DNA from: Dehalococcoidia bacterium
Lineage (GTDB): Bacteria; Chloroflexota; Dehalococcoidia; JAUSJJ01
Assembly: GCA_030647705.1 (NCBI GenBank)
Contig: JAUSJJ010000023.1
Coordinates: 1 to 10,809, forward strand
Direction: 5' to 3'
Length of the DNA stretch: 10,809 bases
Both the position numbers and the translations under genes were made by a program. Under the pieces are notes generated by a model. The model worked only from the letters and a program-made list of their open reading frames with translations. It searched no databases and had not been told where the DNA came from. Below are positions 5,981 to 10,809 of this stretch, piece after piece. Every line of letters begins with the position of its first letter. The first letter of the stretch is position 1.

Positions 5981-7582
5981 ATGGATTGCAGGAGCACCAG
6001 CATCAGCACAAGAGCACGTGGTCACAGTCGCCATATCGGCAGGTACCGGCAGATCGCTCTAGTCCTGGTCAAGCACAGGCTCAAGAACGTCATACAGACG
6101 TTAGGGTTGGAGGGTTTTCTGCCGCTTCGGTGGATGCCGCCAGGGAATCCATTCAGCAGAGAAAACTACCCCCAGCCCGTCCGCATGCGCATGGCCCTGG
6201 AGGAGTTGGGGACCACCTTCGTCAAATTGGGCCAGATCCTCTCCACACGTGTGGATTTACTGCCATCGGATTTCGTCAGTGAACTGTCCAAACTGCAGAG
6301 TTCACTGCATCCCATTCCCTTGGAAGCTGTCCACAGGGTCGTCCGGGAGGAGTTGGGCCGGCCGGTAGACCAAGTATACGCGTCGTTCTCTGAGCAGCCA
6401 CTGGGAGTGGCATCCATTGGACAAGCTCACGCTGCCACCCTTCACGATGGCACCGAGGTGGTGGTGAAGGTGCGAAAGCCTGGAGTGGTGGAACAGGTGA
6501 ACGAAGACGTGGCCGTGCTGCGCCAGCTAGCCGTGGTCGCTGCCAAGCGTTGGGAAGGGGCGCAGGAATACGACCTGGCGGGCATCGTCAAGGAGATAGG
6601 TGAAGCCCTCGCCGCAGAAATGGACTACGTGAGGGAGGGCCACAACGCCGAACATTTCGCACGATTCTTCCATGGAGACTCTTCTATACACATTCCCAAG
6701 ATATATTGGGAATACACGACGTCCCGCGTGATCACCATGGAGCGCATCCAGGGCATAAGCACCCGTGACACGCATGCAATGGAGGAAGCGTCCATTGACC
6801 GCGAGGACATAGCGAAGCGCAGTGTGAATATCTGGCTGAAGATGGTCTTTGAAGACAGGGTGTTCCACGCCGACCCTCATCCAGGGAACCTGTTCGTAGA
6901 GAAGGATGGGCGCTTGGGCTTAATAGATTTCGGCATGATCGGCGTGGTCGATGACGAAATCAGGCAGAGCCTCGGCGGTCTCATTCAGGCCCTTTTGGGA
7001 AGAGATGCGGAACAGCTCGTAGATTCGCTGGTTGACCTCGGAGTCATGGGGCCCGAGACATCACGTGAGCAGTTGCGGGCGGACATAAAACATCTTCTGA
7101 GCCATTTCCCGGACCTGTCGGTGGAGCGGCTACGCTCCAATCTGGACCTGGAGGAGTTCCTCGAAGTGGTGCGCAGCAACCACATGCAGCTTCCCGGCAA
7201 CACCTTCCTGCTGCTGAAGACCGTTATCATGGCGCAAAGCCTGGGCAAAGTTGTGGACCCGAACTTCGACATCGTCCCGTCACTGCAGTCTCACGTGGCC
7301 AGACTGTTTCGGAAGAAGTACTCGCCTGTCGCTCTTGCAAAGCGAATGCCTCGCGTAGGGCTCGACATGATGCTCCTCGGCATGGACCTGCCCCGCCGGA
7401 TAAACCGGGTCGTGAAGTCGATGGAGCGCGGTGAGCTGAAGATACGGACCGACGTGTCCGGCTTGGAGCGGCATCTGGAACACCTGGAGCGACTGGTAAA
7501 CAGGCTCGTGATCGGGCTGGTGCTTGCTTCCGTAATCCTGGGATTGGCAATCGTGGTACTGGCCTTCAAATTGAGTCCGTAG
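5981..7582 (+). CDS. UbiB/AarF/ABC1 family atypical kinase, 533 aa
   Basis: The protein belongs to the UbiB (ABC1/ADCK) family of protein-kinase-like ATPases, which support quinone or other isoprenoid lipid metabolism at the membrane. The family hallmarks are present: K82-x-G84-Q85 in the KxGQ segment, an Ala-rich nucleotide loop (ASIGQAHAA, 144-152), the lysine K163 in VVVKV, E213-x-D215, the catalytic loop HADPHPGN (296-303) and the DFG motif (316-318). The C-terminus has a hydrophobic membrane anchor (about 508-529) after a likely amphipathic or coiled helix (480-507). Length is normal for the family. The ATG at 5981 is the first possible start in the frame but has no good Shine-Dalgarno sequence; GGAGGG at 5935-5940 is too distant. 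A strong promoter lies upstream. No quinone-biosynthesis neighbour is present, so the lipid it serves is unknown. Confidence 0.93.
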   Translation: MDCRSTSISTRARGHSRHIGRYRQIALVLVKHRLKNVIQTLGLEGFLPLRWMPPGNPFSRENYPQPVRMRMALEELGTTFVKLGQILSTRVDLLPSDFVSELSKLQSSLHPIPLEAVHRVVREELGRPVDQVYASFSEQPLGVASIGQAHAATLHDGTEVVVKVRKPGVVEQVNEDVAVLRQLAVVAAKRWEGAQEYDLAGIVKEIGEALAAEMDYVREGHNAEHFARFFHGDSSIHIPKIYWEYTTSRVITMERIQGISTRDTHAMEEASIDREDIAKRSVNIWLKMVFEDRVFHADPHPGNLFVEKDGRLGLIDFGMIGVVDDEIRQSLGGLIQALLGRDAEQLVDSLVDLGVMGPETSREQLRADIKHLLSHFPDLSVERLRSNLDLEEFLEVVRSNHMQLPGNTFLLLKTVIMAQSLGKVVDPNFDIVPSLQSHVARLFRKKYSPVALAKRMPRVGLDMMLLGMDLPRRINRVVKSMERGELKIRTDVSGLERHLEHLERLVNRLVIGLVLASVILGLAIVVLAFKLSP

Positions 7583-7676
7583 CTCGTCGGTTTCCATTTG
7601 TTAGAAGCCAGCGTAGAACGGCCGAAAACCACTCTCAGTATCTTCCGATTCGCGGGACGCTCAGTTCCCCTTTTTC

Positions 7677-7705
7677 TTGCACGCCTTCCTGCTCTGTGAT
7701 AATAT
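7677..7705 (+). promoter_or_regulatory. Candidate promoter for the CoA-transferase gene
   Basis: TTGCAC (7677-7682), preceded by a C/T-rich run, lies 17 bases before TAATAT (7700-7705), with a TG at 7697-7698 that makes an extended -10. A shifted -10, GATAAT (7698-7703), is also possible with a 15-base spacer. The 186-base gap after the UbiB gene supports separate transcription. Confidence 0.45.
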
Positions 7706-7768
7706 TGGGCGGCTTGAAACAGTACCCACGGCACAACCGTAGACCCCTTTGGCAGGTTCGATAGATAG

Positions 7769-8965
7769 ATGGAAACCGCACTCAGCGATGTCGTTATCCT
7801 CGATCTCACTCACTATCTGGCGGGCCCTTATGGAGCCATGCTCCTCGCCGACCTGGGCGCCAGGGTGATCAAAGTGGAGCCCCCCGGGCCCCGGGCCAGG
7901 GAGGGCTTTGGCAAGTACTCCTTCAAAGGGCAGGACGCCTACTTCCTCAGCACCAATCGGAACAAAAAGGGCATTGTGCTCGATCTGAAGTCCGAGAAGG
8001 GCAAACAGGTATTCTACGACCTGGTGAAGAAAGCGGACGTGGTCTTTGACAACTACCGGTACGGCGTGACCACGAAGCTGGGCGTAGACTATGAGACCCT
8101 GAACCGGGTGAACCCCCGCATTATCTGTTGCTCCATCACCGGATTTGGGGCGAGCGGCCCGTATCGCGACCGCCCGGCCTACGATCTGGTCATTCAAGCG
8201 ATAAGCGGCGGCATGAGCATTACAGGTGAGCCGGGCAGGCCGCCGGTGAGGTCGGGCATTGCCATCGCTGACCAGGGCGCGGGGGTAATCTCCGCGCTGG
8301 GTATCATGGCTGCGCTGCACCAACGCGAGAGGACAGGACGGGGCCAGAAGGTGGAGACCTCTCTACTGGAGTCCCACGTCTCGTTGCTGGTCTACGAAGC
8401 GGCCTACTACTTTGTCTCGGGCATCGTCCCCGGCCCCATAGGCTCGGGCCACCGCACCATTTCCGCATATGGCACGTACAAGACCAAGGACGACTACATC
8501 GTCATTGCCAACCCGGAGGGATATGATATCGGCTTCCTGTTCCGGGCAATCGGACGGGAAGACCTGATTACGGATCCCAGGTTCGACACGGCAGAGAAGC
8601 GGAGCATCAACAGGGAAGACCTCAAAGCCATCCTGCAGGAGGCATTCAAGGCCAGAACTGCCGTGGAATGGCTGGATATCCTGACCAGGGGCAATGTCCC
8701 CTGCGCGCCGGTGAACTCCCTGGACAAGGGGTTGAGCGACCCTCAGGTGCTGGCCCGCGACATGGTGATCACGGTGGACTATGCCGGAGGCGGGCAGATA
8801 AGACAGGTGGGCAATCCGATAAAGCTCTCTGAAACTCCGTCGGATGTCAGGAAGCAGTTCTTTTCCCCTCCAATCCAGGGGCAACATTCCGAAGAGGTGC
8901 TGATCGACCTGCTTGGCTATTCGAAGGAGCGGGTGGAAGAATTGAAAAAAGAGAAGGTTATCTAG
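7769..8965 (+). CDS. Class III CoA-transferase (CaiB/BaiF family), 398 aa
   Basis: Family III CoA-transferases move CoA between carboxylic acids through an aspartyl-CoA intermediate. The protein has full family length. It shows the N-terminal Rossmann-type start (VVILDLTHYLAGP...LADLGARVIKVEPP, residues 8-39), NRNKKGIVLDL (63-73), the ITGFGASGPYRDRPAYDL segment with likely catalytic Asp139, the Gly-rich SGGMSITGEP (146-155), and RTGRGQKVETSLLES in the middle. The usual NFRPG loop reads NYRYG here (95-99), a possible specificity difference. The ribosome binding site is weak (GGCAGG at 7751-7756, 12 bases from the ATG). The next gene, a B12-binding mutase subunit, follows after 26 bases, so it may feed or drain the CoA ester used by the mutase. 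The acid substrate cannot be read from sequence; formyl-, succinyl-, carnitine- and methylfumaryl-type activities all occur in this family. Confidence 0.92.
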   Translation: METALSDVVILDLTHYLAGPYGAMLLADLGARVIKVEPPGPRAREGFGKYSFKGQDAYFLSTNRNKKGIVLDLKSEKGKQVFYDLVKKADVVFDNYRYGVTTKLGVDYETLNRVNPRIICCSITGFGASGPYRDRPAYDLVIQAISGGMSITGEPGRPPVRSGIAIADQGAGVISALGIMAALHQRERTGRGQKVETSLLESHVSLLVYEAAYYFVSGIVPGPIGSGHRTISAYGTYKTKDDYIVIANPEGYDIGFLFRAIGREDLITDPRFDTAEKRSINREDLKAILQEAFKARTAVEWLDILTRGNVPCAPVNSLDKGLSDPQVLARDMVITVDYAGGGQIRQVGNPIKLSETPSDVRKQFFSPPIQGQHSEEVLIDLLGYSKERVEELKKEKVI

Positions 8966-8991
8966 GCACACGGCGCAAGGAGGCACAAGAG

Positions 8992-9405
8992 ATGGTCAAA
9001 CGAGAATCCATCAGGGTTCTCATCGCCAAACCCGGTCTCGACGGGCACGACCGAGGGGCAAAGGTGCTCACACTGGGGCTTCGAGACGAGGGAATGGAGG
9101 TCATCTACACGGGGCTGCGGCAGACGCCGGATATGATCGTGCAGGCTGCCATCCAGGAGGACGTGGACGTGATCGGCCTGAGTTGCCTTTCCGGGGCCCA
9201 CAACTACTTGTTTCCGGCAGTCGTCGACTTGCTCAAGGCGAAGGGCGCGAAACATATTGTGGTGGTGGGTGGCGGCATCATACCTCAGGAAGATGTACTT
9301 CTGCTGAAGAGCAAAGGCGTGGAAGCCCTGTTCGGACCGGGCGCACCGATCAGGCAGATCGCAGATTGTATCAGGGCCGCTGTGGCCGGCAAGTCAGGCG
9401 TCTAG
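8992..9405 (+). CDS. Stand-alone cobalamin-binding subunit of an acyl-CoA mutase, 137 aa
   Basis: This is the small, B12-binding subunit of a methylmalonyl-CoA-type mutase, which uses adenosylcobalamin to rearrange acyl-CoA skeletons. The conserved KPGLDGHDRGAK segment (residues 13-24) contains the D-x-H-x2-G signature with H19 as the lower cobalt ligand; S64 in GLSCLSG and the GGG turn (93-95) complete the cofactor site. The protein is only the cobalamin domain, with no TIM-barrel catalytic part. A strong ribosome binding site, AAGGAGG (8977-8983), precedes the ATG. CaiB lies 26 bases upstream and MeaB 170 bases downstream. Split mutases of this kind include archaeal and bacterial methylmalonyl-CoA mutase and 2-hydroxyisobutyryl-CoA mutase (HcmB); the domain alone does not tell them apart. 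The large subunit must be encoded outside the window. Confidence 0.93.
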   Translation: MVKRESIRVLIAKPGLDGHDRGAKVLTLGLRDEGMEVIYTGLRQTPDMIVQAAIQEDVDVIGLSCLSGAHNYLFPAVVDLLKAKGAKHIVVVGGGIIPQEDVLLLKSKGVEALFGPGAPIRQIADCIRAAVAGKSGV

Positions 9406-9440
9406 CGGTATGGGACGGCCGAAGAATAGAGAACGAACTT

Positions 9441-9468
9441 GATGGTCGGGTTTCCTAACCCGACCATC
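9441..9468. repeat. Perfect 12-bp stem, 4-base loop hairpin
   Basis: GATGGTCGGGTT (9441-9452) pairs perfectly with AACCCGACCATC (9457-9468) across TCCT. It sits 36 bases after the mutase subunit stop. The following bases are G-rich (GCGGGCGGGC), so it is not a classical intrinsic terminator on the + strand. It may be a REP-like element, an attenuator, or an mRNA processing or stability element between the mutase subunit and its chaperone. Confidence 0.75.
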
Positions 9469-9474
9469 GCGGGC

Positions 9475-9496
9475 GGGCAGGTTGGGAAACATGCCC
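9475..9496. repeat. Second hairpin, 9-bp stem with one mismatch
   Basis: GGGCAGGTT (9475-9483) pairs with AACATGCCC (9488-9496) across GGGA, with one G-A mismatch. It follows the perfect hairpin at 9441-9468 by six bases. Its layout, G/C-rich arms ending in GTT...AAC followed by CCTACGGGGG, resembles dispersed palindromic repeats found in many bacterial genomes; this is an impression, not a database match. Confidence 0.5.
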
Positions 9497-9575
9497 TACG
9501 GGGGCAATCGCTGATTTCGGGCGGGGCGGGGAAGCAGTCGACAGCGAGCGCCTGTCTCAAGGAGGTTCTGCCCTG

Positions 9576-10538
9576 ATGGAGCTGGTGAAAAAGATGTTGG
9601 CCGGGTCGCAGCAGCCATTGGCGCGGCTCATCACTATGGTGGAGAGAGAAGCTCCCGAGGTGCCGGAAATAATGCGGCAGGTCTATCCTCATACAGGGAA
9701 AGCCTACTGCATTGGCGTCACCGGACCGCCAGGGGCAGGCAAGAGCACCCTGGTGGACAAGTTGACGTCTGGCTTCAGGAAGAAGGGGCTTTCGGTAGGG
9801 ATAATCGCAGTCGATCCGACCAGCCCGTTCTCCGGAGGGGCGGTGCTCGGCGACCGCATCCGGATGCAGCAGCACTACCTGGACAGCGGCGTCTTCATCC
9901 GCAGCATGGCCACCAGGGGCAGCCACGGGGGATTGCCTAAGACGGCCAAGGCGGTGGTAAAACTGTTGGACGCCTTCGGCAAGGATATCATCATCGTCGA
10001 GACAGTAGGAGTAGGACAGACTGAACTTGACATAATGGAGGCAGCCGACACCACTGTGGTGGTGCTCGTGCCGGAAGCGGGCGACGCCATACAAACCATG
10101 AAGGCGGGACTCATGGAAATCGCTCACATCATGGTGGTAAACAAGGCCGATCGCGAGGGGGCCGACTACCTGGTTTGCGAACTCGAGGCTATGGTCAGGA
10201 TGGGACCCAAGAGGTCGGATTGGCTCATTCCGGTGCTGGCGACACAGGCCGCGTTCGACGTTGGGATCGACGCGCTGATGCAGGAGATCGAGCACCATCG
10301 CGTGTACTTGAAGACCTCCGGAGAACTTGAACAGCGTCGCTGCGAACAGCGCAAGTCTGAATTCATCGAGATAGTTGAGCAGCGCATCAAGGAGCGGCTG
10401 CTGAACTTGGTGGAGAACGACGGGCGGATGTCCGCCTCGGTCTTACGTGTGAAGAGCGGAGACATAGACCCATACTCGGCGGCCCAGGAGATACTGGAAA
10501 ACAGGGAACTGCTCCGCGAGTGGTTGGGGAAGATGTAG
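9576..10538 (+). CDS. meaB: MeaB-type GTPase chaperone of B12-dependent mutase, 320 aa
   Basis: MeaB (ArgK, human MMAA) is a G3E-family P-loop GTPase that gates cobalamin loading and protects or reactivates methylmalonyl-CoA mutase. Sequence evidence: Walker A GPPGAGKS (50-57), the family segment VDPTSPFSGGAVLGDRIRM (79-97), MATRG (111-115), the ETVGVGQTE switch (142-150) and the guanine-specificity NKAD (189-192). The N-terminal helical part (1-40) and the C-terminal dimerisation region (about 250-320) are both present, giving normal length. AAGGAGG (9559-9565) lies ten bases before the ATG. It sits 170 bases after the B12-binding subunit, the usual genetic partner. IcmF-like or MeaH (2-hydroxyisobutyryl-CoA mutase) chaperones share these motifs, so the exact mutase partner stays open. 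The HemW-like gene starts 24 bases downstream and may share the transcript. Confidence 0.95.
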   Translation: MELVKKMLAGSQQPLARLITMVEREAPEVPEIMRQVYPHTGKAYCIGVTGPPGAGKSTLVDKLTSGFRKKGLSVGIIAVDPTSPFSGGAVLGDRIRMQQHYLDSGVFIRSMATRGSHGGLPKTAKAVVKLLDAFGKDIIIVETVGVGQTELDIMEAADTTVVVLVPEAGDAIQTMKAGLMEIAHIMVVNKADREGADYLVCELEAMVRMGPKRSDWLIPVLATQAAFDVGIDALMQEIEHHRVYLKTSGELEQRRCEQRKSEFIEIVEQRIKERLLNLVENDGRMSASVLRVKSGDIDPYSAAQEILENRELLREWLGKM

Positions 10539-10562
10539 CCTCTCCCCACGGACAAACGAACA

Positions 10563-10809
10563 TTGGAAAATTCTCTCGGTGTCTATATCCACATCCCCTT
10601 TTGCAGGGCCAAGTGCGGCTACTGCGACTTCAACTCCTATGCCCTCCTGGAGCACATGATTCCGGCATACGTCCGGGCGCTGACGGGTGAGATCAAGTCC
10701 AGGGCAGACCCTCTGTCCCCCGGCAACCCACCTGCGGCTACCATCTACTTTGGCGGCGGCACTCCATCCCTGCTGCAGCCCGACCACATCGCGTCAATAC
10801 TCGAGGCTT
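10563..10809 (+). CDS. hemW: HemW-like radical SAM protein, 5' part only
   Basis: The first 82 residues of a radical SAM protein run off the right edge without a stop. The cluster motif C14-x3-C18-x2-C21 lies in the segment IPFCRAKCGYCDF, with the Y8-x-H10-I-P-F pattern of the HemW/HemN family, and the SAM-binding GGGTPS motif is at 64-69. HemW (formerly YggW) is a heme chaperone; many such genes are misnamed coproporphyrinogen III oxidase. The short N-terminus before the cluster fits HemW rather than HemN, which has a longer one. The first possible start after an in-frame stop (10536-10538, the MeaB stop) is TTG at 10563, and there is no good ribosome binding site, so translation may be weak or coupled to MeaB 24 bases upstream. 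Confidence 0.88.
   Translation, partial: MENSLGVYIHIPFCRAKCGYCDFNSYALLEHMIPAYVRALTGEIKSRADPLSPGNPPAATIYFGGGTPSLLQPDHIASILEA

Noticed and set aside
5594..6034. 146-codon minus-strand frame upstream of UbiB
   Set aside because: It overlaps the strong + strand promoter and the UbiB start, and shows no domain or ribosome binding site.
7754..7768. GGTTCGA resembling a tRNA T-arm
   Set aside because: No cloverleaf arms or acceptor stem surround it.
9406..9575. Cobalamin riboswitch upstream of MeaB
   Set aside because: I looked for a B12-box-like element and the multi-stem layout, and found only two simple hairpins.
9402..10298. 298-codon minus-strand frame opposite MeaB
   Set aside because: MeaB has all its GTPase motifs on the + strand. 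The antisense translation is His/Arg-rich without motifs.
1..10809. CRISPR array, phage genes or defence system
   Set aside because: There are no regularly spaced repeats, and no nuclease, integrase, transposase or phage structural motif in any frame I read.

Overview
The window is bacterial chromosomal DNA, GC-rich and almost entirely coded on the + strand, with strong AGGAGG-type ribosome binding sites and sigma70-type promoters. The small double zinc-ribbon proteins, the primary-type sigma factor with an acidic N-terminus, the UbiB kinase, and the B12-dependent mutase subunit with its MeaB chaperone together suggest Chloroflexota, possibly a Dehalococcoidia or SAR202-like lineage. This placement is an inference from gene content, not a measured phylogeny.

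Layout. (1) Bases 1-646 hold no recognisable gene; the notable feature is a near-perfect palindrome at 238-279. (2) Bases 647-2059 hold three small cysteine-rich proteins: two paralogous double zinc-ribbon proteins (791-1120 and 1742-2059) flanking a 53-residue protein (1357-1518) with a Cys-x-His / Cys-x2-Cys pattern. The first has a strong promoter (647-675) and a very strong terminator hairpin (1180-1226). (3) Bases 2242-3853 hold an RNA-recognition-motif protein with a Gly/Arg-rich tail, followed 58 bases later by a DEAD-box RNA helicase that starts at a GTG, probably one RNA-remodelling transcription unit. (4) Bases 4006-5508 encode an RpoD-type sigma factor, followed by a hairpin. (5) Bases 5509-5980 are non-coding; they hold several inverted repeats and a textbook promoter for a UbiB/AarF kinase with a C-terminal membrane anchor (5981-7582). 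(6) Bases 7769-10538 form a CoA/B12 cluster: a class III CoA-transferase, a stand-alone cobalamin-binding subunit of an acyl-CoA mutase, and its G-protein chaperone MeaB. Two tandem hairpins lie between the last two. (7) At the right edge the 5' part of a HemW-like radical SAM gene begins at a UUG codon and runs off the window.

How the parts fit. The left half looks like expression machinery: zinc-ribbon proteins, RNA chaperone, helicase and sigma factor. The right half looks like acyl-CoA carbon-skeleton rearrangement (CoA activation, B12 radical mutase, mutase repair), followed by a tetrapyrrole-related gene. The mutase's large catalytic subunit is not in the window, so the substrate is open: methylmalonyl-CoA is the default, with 2-hydroxyisobutyryl-CoA or ethylmalonyl-CoA as alternatives.

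I see no CRISPR array, tRNA, rRNA, intact insertion sequence or phage gene. Nothing here is clearly a new defence or mobile system. The points most worth a second look are the palindrome at 238-279, the cluster of small zinc proteins beside the RRM/helicase pair, and the mutase cluster lacking its large subunit.
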